DNA of 64,000 bases from Azophilus sp965221755 (lineage in GTDB: Bacteria; Pseudomonadota; Gammaproteobacteria; Pseudomonadales; Azotimanducaceae): contig OZ244921.1 in the NCBI GenBank assembly GCA_965221755.1, forward strand, positions 1,922,001-1,986,000, written 5' to 3'. Below the pieces are notes generated by a model that saw only the letters and a program-made list of their open reading frames with translations, was not told the origin of the DNA and ran no database searches. The translations under genes and the position numbers were made by a program. Each line of letters opens with the position of its first letter. Within the stretch, counting starts at the first letter, position 1. This document shows, in pieces, positions 33,672 through 41,451 of this stretch.

Positions 33672-35870
33672 TCAGCTCCCCTCAAAGCCGTAGCTGACCT
33701 GAATCCCGTAGGTGCGCGGCGACCGGGTGGCGGCGTAGCTCCACAATCCCGCCACGTCGAAGCCGATGCCGTAGCCGTCCTCCTCGGTCAGATTGCGTCC
33801 GAACAGGCTGAACCGCATGGCCCCGACCTCCAGGTTGGCGGAGGCGTTGATCAGGTGTTGGGCGGCGTTGGTGAGCTCCGGCTTGTTGGCGAAATCGACT
33901 TCGTGCTTGCCGAGATAGCGCCAGCCGAAGGTCAGCCAAGCCTGGCCGCTGCCGACGGACCACTCGTAGGTGGCGCTGAGCGCGGCGGTGACGTCCGGCG
34001 CCCGGCGGATGTCCAGATGCGAGAGGTCTTGGACGCCCGCGGGACCGATGAACTCGAAATCGTCGTACCGGGCGTCAAGCAGGCCGAGGTTGCCGCGCAG
34101 GCTTAGGCCCGGTGCGGGAAGCCACTGGGCATCCAGCTCCAAACCGTGGATTTCCGCCGTGGAGGCGTTGGTCACCAAGGTCACCTGCCCGGTGCCGCTG
34201 GTGGCGGACGGCAGCTGCAGCTCCTCCTGCTTGTCCTCGTAGTCCATCAGGAAGGCGGCCAGGTTGACGCGCAGGCTGCCGTCGAGCCAATCGGACTTCA
34301 GGCCCAGCTCGTAGTTGGTGACCGTCTCTTCATCATACGGCGTTGTTGCGGTCTCCAGGCTGTCCACTCGGCCGTTGAAGCCGCCGCTGCGGTAGCCCAC
34401 GGAGTAGGTGCCGTAGATGGTGGCGTCGTCGCTCAAGCGGTACAGCAGGCTGGCCTTGGGCGTGAACTTGCTCCAATCGTCGCTGGCGGCGGCGGTCACG
34501 ACGCCGGCTTGGTCGGTGTCCTTCTCATCCTCAGTGTAGCGACCGCCGAGATTGAGCGTGAGCCGGTCGGTGAGGTCGTAGTCGGCCTCGAAGAAGAGCG
34601 CCCAGGATTGGGAGTCCTGGCGGGAAGTCTGCGGCAGGTCCAGCACCGTGTTGGGCACGGCGAAGCCGATGTAGCTGCGCAGGCGGATTTCGTACTCCGA
34701 ATCCCAGACGTAGGCACCGGCGGTGCCCCGCAGGGGCGAACCCGGATCGTCCAAGGTGAGGCGCAGTTCGTGGGAGGTCTGCTCGTACTCCGCCGGGCGG
34801 GTGGTGTGGAACAGTTCGGGCGGCACCGCGTCCCAGTCGGTGAGCACGGTCTCCTCCGTTTCCCAGGAGCCGAAGATGTAGTCCAGGCTCAGGGATTCGG
34901 TCAAGCTCCACCGCAGTTCGAGGATGTGTGTGTCGGCATCAAAGGTCGCGTCGTTGGGGCCGACCAGAGCCTGGGTGGTTTTCCAGCGGTCGCCAGAGAC
35001 GGGCGTGTCCGTGTCCGGCGAGCAGAAGCCGAAACTGTCACAGAACAACTGCCCCGGTTGGCCAACGTTCAGCAGCGGCGGCGTGTCCTGGTCCGTGCGC
35101 TCGAACTGGCCGGTGTACTCCAGCTCCACGGCTTCGTTGGGGGTGATCAACAGGTTGGCGCCGAAGGACTGGTACTCAACGCGGCCTTGGTCGCGGCCGG
35201 TGTTGACGTTGTCGTAATAGCCCTTGCCTTGGTCGTTCAGGGCGCCGGTCAGCTTGACGGCCACTTGGTCGCTGAGTCCGAAGTTGACCAGCCCCTCCAA
35301 GCGCAGGTTGTCGTAGTTGCCGTAGCTCGCCCGGACCTTGCCGCCGGTCTCGCCGGTGGGCTGGGTGCGGCGCAGGTGGACCACGCCGCCGATGGTGTTG
35401 CGGCCGAACAGGGTGCCTTGGGGGCCGCGCAGCACCTCCACGCTCTCCAAGTCGATGGCTTGGGTGATGCCCCCGGTCATGGTGCCGAGGAAGATGCCGT
35501 CCACCACCACGCCGACGGCGGGATCGAAGTTCTTCTCCACCTCCGAGACGCCGATGCCCCGGATGTAGGCGGCGGCGACCCCGCCCGGCCCTTGGGCGGT
35601 GTCGTCGAGCACCAAGTTGGGCGAGACGAACGCCAGATCCCGCAGATCGCGGGCGAAGGCCTGCTCAATCTCCGTTTGGCTCAACGCGCTGACGGCGATG
35701 CCCACGTCCTGGATGTTCTCCTCCCGCTTGCGGGCGGAGACGACGATCTCCTCAATGACTTGGGCGCCGTCCTCAGCCTTGGCCGGAAACGGCTGCGCCG
35801 CCAGCAGCGCCAGCGGCGCCACGAAGAAAGCGAGGCGACGGAAAACATCAGGCAATGTCTGCGCTTGCAT
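33672..35870 (-). CDS. TonB-dependent outer membrane receptor
   Basis: A 732-residue receptor. A signal peptide (FFVAPLALLAAQPFPAKA) is followed by the TonB box-like IEEIVVSARKREENIQDVGIAVSAL, a plug domain (about 50-170) with VEVLRGPQGTLFGRNTIGG, and a 22-strand-type barrel ending in the aromatic-rich YGIQVSYGFEGS. This matches the family of receptors related to those for siderophores or plant- and algae-derived compounds common in marine gammaproteobacteria; the substrate cannot be told. Single gene with no adjacent regulator. The tonB gene at 49191 could power it. Confidence 0.93.
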   Translation of the reverse strand: MQAQTLPDVFRRLAFFVAPLALLAAQPFPAKAEDGAQVIEEIVVSARKREENIQDVGIAVSALSQTEIEQAFARDLRDLAFVSPNLVLDDTAQGPGGVAAAYIRGIGVSEVEKNFDPAVGVVVDGIFLGTMTGGITQAIDLESVEVLRGPQGTLFGRNTIGGVVHLRRTQPTGETGGKVRASYGNYDNLRLEGLVNFGLSDQVAVKLTGALNDQGKGYYDNVNTGRDQGRVEYQSFGANLLITPNEAVELEYTGQFERTDQDTPPLLNVGQPGQLFCDSFGFCSPDTDTPVSGDRWKTTQALVGPNDATFDADTHILELRWSLTESLSLDYIFGSWETEETVLTDWDAVPPELFHTTRPAEYEQTSHELRLTLDDPGSPLRGTAGAYVWDSEYEIRLRSYIGFAVPNTVLDLPQTSRQDSQSWALFFEADYDLTDRLTLNLGGRYTEDEKDTDQAGVVTAAASDDWSKFTPKASLLYRLSDDATIYGTYSVGYRSGGFNGRVDSLETATTPYDEETVTNYELGLKSDWLDGSLRVNLAAFLMDYEDKQEELQLPSATSGTGQVTLVTNASTAEIHGLELDAQWLPAPGLSLRGNLGLLDARYDDFEFIGPAGVQDLSHLDIRRAPDVTAALSATYEWSVGSGQAWLTFGWRYLGKHEVDFANKPELTNAAQHLINASANLEVGAMRFSLFGRNLTEEDGYGIGFDVAGLWSYAATRSPRTYGIQVSYGFEGS

Positions 35871-36093
35871 GGGTGGTCAGTTCTCCTGTGTGCGTCAAGC
35901 AGCTATGGCAAAGGCCAGGCGCCCGTGCCGCTCGGCGACGGGGCTCGGGCCAGCATATCAGCCCGCCTCCGCAAAAATAAGCTCCGAGCAGCACCCAACG
36001 ACCCACGAATCAACCGGACAGGGCACTGGCTTGACTTACGTCACCACCAGCACCCGGCCAACGCAAACCGAATTGTTGCGACGGGCAGGGCGC

Positions 36094-36117
36094 CGAGTTT
36101 GGCGCTCGCCAAACTCG
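36094..36117. repeat. Perfect inverted repeat upstream of 6S RNA
   Basis: Eleven-base-pair arms CGAGTTTGGCG and CGCCAAACTCG with a 2-nt centre (CT), followed at 36121 by a smaller hairpin GGGCC-GAA-GGCCC. It lies in the 284-bp gap between the divergent TonB-dependent receptor and 6S RNA, about 27 bp before the 6S -10 box. The rest of the gap (35871-36093) shows no gene. Confidence 0.55.
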
Positions 36118-36143
36118 AACGGGCCGAAGGCCCGCGTTTTCGC

Positions 36144-36149
36144 TATACT
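36144..36149 (+). promoter_or_regulatory. -10 box for 6S RNA
   Basis: TATACT, nearly consensus, about 6-11 bp before the inferred 5' end of the 6S RNA. No convincing -35 box is present at 17 bp. Confidence 0.5.
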
Positions 36150-36154
36150 CAACC

Positions 36155-36347
36155 CCTGTCTCCTGAGGTGTTCGCCAGTTGGTGTCGTCCTTGAGCCGTT
36201 ATAGAAACGAAAGGGGGCTTGGCGACGGCGACGGTGTGCTTGCCCGTTCCGGGTTTCGTTCCGCACGGGATGCCTTAGACGCCGCCTGGGTTCCCGCCTT
36301 GAACCGAAACGGTTCAGGGCCAGCCATCAGCGGCACTTTCGGGAGAC
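36155..36347 (+). ncRNA. ssrS: 6S RNA
   Basis: Regulatory RNA that mimics an open promoter and sequesters sigma70 RNA polymerase in stationary phase. The closing stem pairs GTCTCCTGAGGTG at the 5' end with CACTTTCGGGAGAC at the 3' end. Conserved blocks match E. coli 6S RNA in order: TGAGGTGTTCGCC, CCTTGAGCCGTTAT, GGGATGCCTTAGACG and CCTTGAACC, then GGTTCAGGGCCAGCC. It sits immediately upstream of fau, exactly as ssrS-ygfA in E. coli. Ends are estimated to within a few bases from the terminal stem and the -10 box. Confidence 0.93.
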
Positions 36348-37079
36348 TTGCCGATCAAGGGTGAGCGGCTGGCCTTGCGCCGCCGCCATCGCTCGGCGCG
36401 ACGCCACCTGTCCGCCAGCCAGCAACGGCTGCACGCCCAAGCCGTGCGCCGCTGTTTTCTGGCCTCGCCCTTGGCTTGGCGCAGCCGGCGCATCGCCGCC
36501 TACCTCAGCGTGGACGGCGAATTGAACCTGCGCGCGCTGCTCGATGACCTGCAGCGGATGGGCAAGCTGCTGGCCCTGCCGGTCGTTGAAAAGAGCCCTC
36601 AGCTAGGGGAGCGCGAGGGGCTCGCCCCTCGCAAGGATGGCCCTCAGCTAGGGGAGCGCGAGGGGCTCGCCCCTCGCAAGGATGGCCCTCAGCTAGGGGA
36701 GCGCGAGGGATCCGTGCCTCGCAGGAGCGGCAACCGCATGTCATTTTTCGTGCATCGACCCGAAGCGCCGCTGACTCGGAACCGCTTTGGCATCGAGGAG
36801 CCGCCGTTGGGCGCCCCTTGGATCAACACCCGTGCGCTTGATCTTGTGCTTGCGCCGCTGGTGGCCTTCGACGACCAAGGCAACCGGCTGGGCATGGGCG
36901 GCGGCTTCTACGACCGGCATTTCGGCAACCTGCCCAAATGTCTGCGCCCATTGCTGGTCGGCGTCGCCCATGAGGTTCAGCGCGCCGACGCCCTGCCGGC
37001 GGCGCCTTGGGACGTGCCCTTGGACGGCATCCTCACCGAAACGGGCTGGCGGCGCTTCAGCCCGCGCATGGGGTTTTGA
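36348..37079 (+). CDS. fau: 5-formyltetrahydrofolate cyclo-ligase with in-frame repeat insertion
   Basis: Converts 5-formyl-THF to methenyl-THF using ATP (ygfA/fau). The catalytic C-terminal motif GMGGGFYDRHF and the family segment LDLVLAPLVAFDDQGNRLGMG are present. At 243 residues it is about 45-60 longer than usual because residues 83-128 are three copies of a 15-residue unit (PQLGEREGLAPRKDG) replacing the loop after LLALPVVE. The insert probably sits on the surface and may be tolerated. The start is uncertain: TTG 36348 begins directly at the 6S RNA 3' end; TTG 36375 in the same frame is an alternative. def begins 1 bp after its stop. Confidence 0.88.
   Translation: MPIKGERLALRRRHRSARRHLSASQQRLHAQAVRRCFLASPLAWRSRRIAAYLSVDGELNLRALLDDLQRMGKLLALPVVEKSPQLGEREGLAPRKDGPQLGEREGLAPRKDGPQLGEREGSVPRRSGNRMSFFVHRPEAPLTRNRFGIEEPPLGAPWINTRALDLVLAPLVAFDDQGNRLGMGGGFYDRHFGNLPKCLRPLLVGVAHEVQRADALPAAPWDVPLDGILTETGWRRFSPRMGF
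36595..36727 (+). repeat. Three tandem 45-bp palindromic units inside fau
   Basis: Units start at 36595, 36640 and 36685. The first two are identical; the third is diverged near its end. Each contains a near-perfect palindrome with arms GCGAGGGGC and GCCCCTCGC around TC. A related sequence in the opposite orientation lies in gyrA at 60732-60769, so this is a dispersed element and not only local slippage. Confidence 0.9.
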
Positions 37080-37080
37080 C

Positions 37081-37632
37081 GTGGCCGTTCGCCGCATCAT
37101 CCGCATGGGTCATCCCACCCTGCGCCAAGTGGCCGCTCCCGTGGCCCCCGCCGCCTTGGACGACCCCGGCTTCAAGCGGTTGGTGGAGGACATGGTCGAT
37201 ACCTTGCGCGACTACGGCGGCGTCGGCTTGGCCGCCCCGCAGATCAACGAGTCCGTTCGCTTGGCCGTCATCGAAATCCCCGGCGGGCCGACCCGCTACG
37301 GCGAAGTGCCGCAAATGCCGCTGACGGCGTTCGTCAATCCCGAAGTGCGGGTGCTGGACGACGCGCCCAACGGCGTCTGGGAGGGCTGCCTGTCGGTGCC
37401 GGGCCTGCGCGGCTACGTCGAACGGCCGGGGCACATTGAGGTGAGCGCCCTCAATCTCGCCGGGCAGCGCATCAGCCTCGAACTCAAGGGCTTCCTCGCC
37501 ACCGTGTTCCAGCACGAGTTCGACCACTTGGACGGCAAGCTCTACATCGACCGCATGGCCGACACCGCCAAGCTGATGTTCGATGAGGAGTACCTGCGCC
37601 ATGCGGCCGAACCCCCAGCCGAACGTCCTTAG
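37081..37632 (+). CDS. def: Peptide deformylase
   Basis: Metal-dependent removal of the formyl group from nascent proteins. The 183 residues contain all three motifs: GVGLAAPQ (47-54), EGCLSVP (101-107, metal ligand C103) and QHEFDHLDG (H145, E146, H149). The start is GTG 37081, 1 bp after the fau stop. Its stop overlaps the ilvA stop on the other strand by 3 bp. Other def paralogues may exist elsewhere in the genome. Confidence 0.95.
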   Translation: MAVRRIIRMGHPTLRQVAAPVAPAALDDPGFKRLVEDMVDTLRDYGGVGLAAPQINESVRLAVIEIPGGPTRYGEVPQMPLTAFVNPEVRVLDDAPNGVWEGCLSVPGLRGYVERPGHIEVSALNLAGQRISLELKGFLATVFQHEFDHLDGKLYIDRMADTAKLMFDEEYLRHAAEPPAERP

Positions 37633-39164
37633 CGCAAGAACAGCTCGTAAGCCGGATTTCCGGTCTCCTCCCAGTAGCGGTAGCCGATCCGGTCGAGGTA
37701 TTCGGATAGGGCGCTGCGCTCCTGCGGCCCCGCTTCGAAGCCGGCCAGCACCCGACCCCAGGCGGAGCCGTGGTTGCGGTAGTGGAACATGGTGATGTTC
37801 CAGCGGCTGCCCAAGCCTTCGAGGAACTCCAGCAGGGCGCCGGGGCGCTCCGGGAACTCGAAGCGGTACAGCAGCTCCGGCTTGGCCCGGAAGGCATGTC
37901 CGCCGACCATGTGCCGCACGTGCAGCTTGGCGGTTTCGTTGTCGGTCATGTCCACCACCGGGTAGCCGGCGGCGCTCAGACGCCCGGCCACCGCCGCCCG
38001 GTCGTCGGCCGATGCCACTTGCAGTCCAACGAAGATGTGGGCCCGGCGAGCATCGGCAAAGCGGTAGTTGAACTCGGTGACCCCCTGCGATCCCAAGGCG
38101 CGGCAGAAGCGGCGGAAGCTGCCGGCCTGCTCGTCAATGGCGACGCCGAGCACGACCTCCCGCCGCTCGCCCACCTCGGCCCGTTCGGAGATGTGGCGCA
38201 AGCGGTCGAAGTTGACGTTGGCGCCGCTGACGATCGCCACGCAGCGGCGCTTCCCGCCCCGCCGGGCCGGCAGGCGCCCTGACTCGACCGCCTTCTTCAG
38301 GCCAGCGACGGCGAGGGCGCCGGCGGGCTCCGCCACCGATCGCGCATCGTCGAACACGTCCTTTACCGCGCCGCAGATTTCATCGGTGGAGACCGTCACC
38401 ACTTCATCGACGCAGGCGCGGGCGATCTTGAACGGCAACCGGCCGACCTGCGCCACCGACACCCCTTCCGCGAAGCGGTCGAGGGTTTCCGGCGGCAGCC
38501 GCACCCGGCGCCCCGCCGCCAACGCCGCCTGCAGGCAAGCCGAGCCGGCCGCCTCCACGCCGATCACCCGGGTGGCGGGCCGCAGGTATTTGACGTAGGC
38601 GCCGATCCCGGCGATCAGGCCGCCGCCGCCGACGGGCACGAACACCGCATCGGCGTCCGGGCACTGGTTCATGATCTCCACGCCCACGGTGCCTTGTCCC
38701 GCAATCACCTGGGCGTCGTCGTAGGGATGGACCAGCACCCGACCCTCGGCCTGTGCCAGCGCCCGCGCCTTGGCGGCGGCCTCGTCGTAGCCGTCGCCGT
38801 GCAGAATCACTTCCGCGCCAAGGTCGCGAACCGCCTGCACCTTGATGGACGGCGTGTTGCGGCCCATCACGACCTGGGCATGGATCCGCAGTTCGCGGGC
38901 GGCGAGGGCGACGCCCTGGGCGTGGTTGCCCGCAGATGAGGCGATCACCCCCTTGGCCCGCTGGCGCGCCGAAAGCTTCGCCATCCGGTTGTAGGCGCCG
39001 CGCAGCTTGAAGGAGAAGATGGGCTGCAGGTCCTCCCGCTTCAGCAGCGCCTCAAAGCCGCGGCCCAAGCGCTCCGAAATCCCCCTTGCGTGTTGCAAAG
39101 GGGTTTCATTCGCGACATCGTACACGCGGGCGGCGAGGATTTTCTTGACGTAGGGTTCCAACAT
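37629..39164 (-). CDS. ilvA: Threonine dehydratase, biosynthetic
   Basis: PLP enzyme making 2-oxobutyrate from threonine, the committed step to isoleucine. The 511 residues have the PLP lysine K53 in FSFKLRGAYNR, SSAGNHAQGVA, and the phosphate-binding FVPVGGGGLIAGIG. Two ACT-like domains follow (about 330-420 and 425-511), which make this the isoleucine-inhibited form. ATG 39164 gives the normal N terminus; the open frame runs on upstream into antisense of rpiA. Divergent from rpiA with only 39 bp between starts, an arrangement conserved in Pseudomonas and relatives. Confidence 0.97.
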   Translation of the reverse strand: MLEPYVKKILAARVYDVANETPLQHARGISERLGRGFEALLKREDLQPIFSFKLRGAYNRMAKLSARQRAKGVIASSAGNHAQGVALAARELRIHAQVVMGRNTPSIKVQAVRDLGAEVILHGDGYDEAAAKARALAQAEGRVLVHPYDDAQVIAGQGTVGVEIMNQCPDADAVFVPVGGGGLIAGIGAYVKYLRPATRVIGVEAAGSACLQAALAAGRRVRLPPETLDRFAEGVSVAQVGRLPFKIARACVDEVVTVSTDEICGAVKDVFDDARSVAEPAGALAVAGLKKAVESGRLPARRGGKRRCVAIVSGANVNFDRLRHISERAEVGERREVVLGVAIDEQAGSFRRFCRALGSQGVTEFNYRFADARRAHIFVGLQVASADDRAAVAGRLSAAGYPVVDMTDNETAKLHVRHMVGGHAFRAKPELLYRFEFPERPGALLEFLEGLGSRWNITMFHYRNHGSAWGRVLAGFEAGPQERSALSEYLDRIGYRYWEETGNPAYELFLR

Positions 39165-39203
39165 GGCGAATAGGCAGGCTTTCTTGGGCAAGGGGGCGGG
39201 AGT

Positions 39204-39869
39204 ATGGCGCAGGCAGCGCTGAAACGCAGTGTTGCCGAAGCGGCGCTCGCCTACGTCGAGCCGCGCTTGGGGCCGAAAACAGTGGTTGGGGTGGGCACCG
39301 GCAGCACCGCCGACTGCTTCATCGACGCCTTGGCGGGGATCAAGCACAAGTTCGATGCCGCCGTGGCCAGCAGCGAGGCAAGCGCGGAGCGCCTGCGTGG
39401 CCAAGGCGTTGCGGTCATCGACCTGAACGCCGCTCCGTCCGTGGCCTTCTACGTGGACGGCGCCGACGAGGTGGATCCCGCCCGCTGCCTGACCAAGGGC
39501 GGCGGCGGCGCCTTGACCCGGGAGAAGATCGTGGCGGCGGCGGCGGAGGAGTTCGTCTGCATCGTTGACCATTCCAAGCTGGTGGCGCGCCTAGGTGCTT
39601 ATCCCTTGCCCGTGGAAGTCGTGCCCATGGCCCGGCGCTTGGTGGCCAAGGCGCTGGCCGGGCTTGGCGGCGAGCCTGAGTGGCGCCGGGGCTTCACCAC
39701 CGACAACGGCAATCTCATCCTTGACGTTCACGGCCTCGACGTCGCCGACCCCCCGGCCTTGGAGCGGGAGATCAACAACATGGTCGGCGTGGTCTGCAAC
39801 GGCCTGTTCGCCGCCAACCGAGCCGATCTGGTCCTCGTGGCCGACACGGACGGGGTGCGGCAGTTATAG
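39204..39869 (+). CDS. rpiA: Ribose-5-phosphate isomerase A
   Basis: Interconverts ribose 5-phosphate and ribulose 5-phosphate. The 221 residues show the phosphate loop VGVGTGSTADCFIDAL, SSEASAERLRGQG, FYVDGADEVDP with the catalytic acids, and GGGGALTREKIVAAAA with the conserved Lys. ATG is preceded by GGGGGCGGG. Divergent from ilvA. A glutamine amidotransferase gene follows after 4 bp. Confidence 0.97.
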   Translation: MAQAALKRSVAEAALAYVEPRLGPKTVVGVGTGSTADCFIDALAGIKHKFDAAVASSEASAERLRGQGVAVIDLNAAPSVAFYVDGADEVDPARCLTKGGGGALTREKIVAAAAEEFVCIVDHSKLVARLGAYPLPVEVVPMARRLVAKALAGLGGEPEWRRGFTTDNGNLILDVHGLDVADPPALEREINNMVGVVCNGLFAANRADLVLVADTDGVRQL

Positions 39870-39873
39870 CCCC

Positions 39874-40656
39874 ATGAGAGTGCTGGTGCTGCAGCATGTC
39901 GATGCGGAGCATCCGGGCGCCTTCCGGGACTGCTTTCGCGAGGACGGCGTGCGTTGGGACGCGGTTCACCTTGACCGGGGCGAACGGATTCCGGAGCTGG
40001 CCGCCTACGACTGCATGCTGGTCATGGGCGGCCCCCAGGATGTGTGGGAGGAGGACGCCCACCCGTGGCTGGTGCCGGAGAAGGCCGCAATCCGGCGCTT
40101 CGTGACCGAGTTGCAGCGCCCCTTTCTCGGCATCTGCCTGGGCCATCAACTGCTGGCGGACGCACTGGGCGGAACGGTGGCGCCGGGAACCGCTGAAGTG
40201 GGCGTCATGACCATCGCGCGGACGGCGGATGGCCGGCGGGACGCGCTCCTGAACGGCCTGCCGGACCCCATGACCGTGCTCCAGTGGCACGGCGCGGAAG
40301 TCACTGCGCTGCCGGCGGATGCCACGCTGCTGGCGAGTTCCGCCGATTGCCGCGTGCAGGCCTTTCGCGTCGGATCGTGCGCATACGGACTTCAGTGCCA
40401 TGTGGAGGTCGGCGTGGACATGGTGGATGAATGGGCCGCGATTCCGGTCTATGCGGCATCCTTGCGCCGGGCGCTCGGCGAAGATAGGCTGCCGCGATTG
40501 CGGCGCGACGTTGATGAGCGGCAAAGCGCCTTCCGCACCGCTGCACACGGGCTGTACCGCAATCTGCGGGGGCTGGTTGCTCTGCCCTTAGCCGACATGG
40601 CTGATCGATTGAGCGGAGCGGTTGCCGCGGAACATCAGAGGGATCGCATGGCATGA
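39874..40656 (+). CDS. Class I glutamine amidotransferase (GMP synthase-like)
   Basis: A 260-residue standalone amidotransferase domain. The catalytic triad is visible: C88 in FLGICLGHQLLADAL, H176 and E178 in YGLQCHVEVG; MGGPQDVWEE is the expected oxyanion-region glycine motif. Such single-domain proteins hydrolyse glutamine, or have drifted to other gamma-glutamyl substrates, and the true substrate is not known. The ATG at 39874 lies 4 bp after rpiA, and its stop overlaps the next gene (ATGA). Confidence 0.87.
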   Translation: MRVLVLQHVDAEHPGAFRDCFREDGVRWDAVHLDRGERIPELAAYDCMLVMGGPQDVWEEDAHPWLVPEKAAIRRFVTELQRPFLGICLGHQLLADALGGTVAPGTAEVGVMTIARTADGRRDALLNGLPDPMTVLQWHGAEVTALPADATLLASSADCRVQAFRVGSCAYGLQCHVEVGVDMVDEWAAIPVYAASLRRALGEDRLPRLRRDVDERQSAFRTAAHGLYRNLRGLVALPLADMADRLSGAVAAEHQRDRMA

Positions 40657-41405
40657 ACGAGGAACTTTGGGGCAACCCCATGCAGCGTCTTCGAGCCGCA
40701 CGTCAGCTCAAAAAGCCCGAGTTGGAATCGATGATCGGCAACATCCTCAAAAAGTGTCCGCTGTCGGGTTGGCCCTACGGCAACTCGACCTCGATCAATC
40801 CACTCATTGTGACGCTCGGCCCTTCTCCGGGCGGCTCACCGAGCGGCGAGGATTGGGACAAACCACAAACGCCAACGGCGGGAGTCCGTCATCCCGGAAC
40901 GAACTATAACGACGGTAGAGGCTATTGGCGCAAGGTTCGCTTCTTGGTGAAGAAGTTGTTGGTGACTAGGGGTACGCTTGAGGAGGAGGATGCCTACGCC
41001 CTGTTTGGCAACATGAATTTGGACGTTATACGGCGTGGAGACGCATCAAATTTGCCGCCGAAACCCGATTTCGGACGCTGGTTGCTTGAGACGATTAGGG
41101 ACGACTTTCGGCCTAAGCTTCTAATTTGCTTGGGTCTTTTGGACAAGAAGCGCCCGGTTCATGATTGGCTGGCGGAGGCATTCCCCGGCTACAACAGAGC
41201 CAAGCCGAACAACGAATATCCATTTCGTGGGTATGGAAAGAAACAATTGAGGTTTCGAGAATGGGATTTCGGCCAGTCTGGAAACCAGATTAAGATTGTC
41301 CATTGGCCGCAGCATCCCAGCAGAGCGCCCTTCACCGACATTCGCTTGTGGAAAACCGCCTGCGACGAGTTTGCAGAGCGCCACGGTGACTTAATTGCTC
41401 CGTAA
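40653..41405 (+). CDS. Orphan protein, possibly uracil-DNA glycosylase-like fold
   Basis: Not recognised with confidence. It has 250 residues and clearly lower GC and different codon choice from its neighbours, indicating transfer. Two segments recall the uracil-DNA glycosylase superfamily: INPLIVTLGPSPGGSPSG (motif A-like G-x-x-P-G) and HWPQHPSRAPF (motif-2-like H-P-S), with a hydrophobic strand LLICLGLLD between. Catalytic residues cannot be assigned. ATG overlaps the amidotransferase stop, but the composition shift suggests the junction is a recent insertion point. Confidence 0.6.
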   Translation: MNEELWGNPMQRLRAARQLKKPELESMIGNILKKCPLSGWPYGNSTSINPLIVTLGPSPGGSPSGEDWDKPQTPTAGVRHPGTNYNDGRGYWRKVRFLVKKLLVTRGTLEEEDAYALFGNMNLDVIRRGDASNLPPKPDFGRWLLETIRDDFRPKLLICLGLLDKKRPVHDWLAEAFPGYNRAKPNNEYPFRGYGKKQLRFREWDFGQSGNQIKIVHWPQHPSRAPFTDIRLWKTACDEFAERHGDLIAP

Positions 41406-41451
41406 GACCCATTCTGGGACAAGCGCTGGAAACGGCTGCGGAAGCCCATCT

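Noticed and set aside
36595..36727. CRISPR-like array of three 45-bp units
   Set aside because: The units are directly adjacent with no spacers, lie inside an open reading frame, and have a relative in gyrA. They are a tandem coding repeat.
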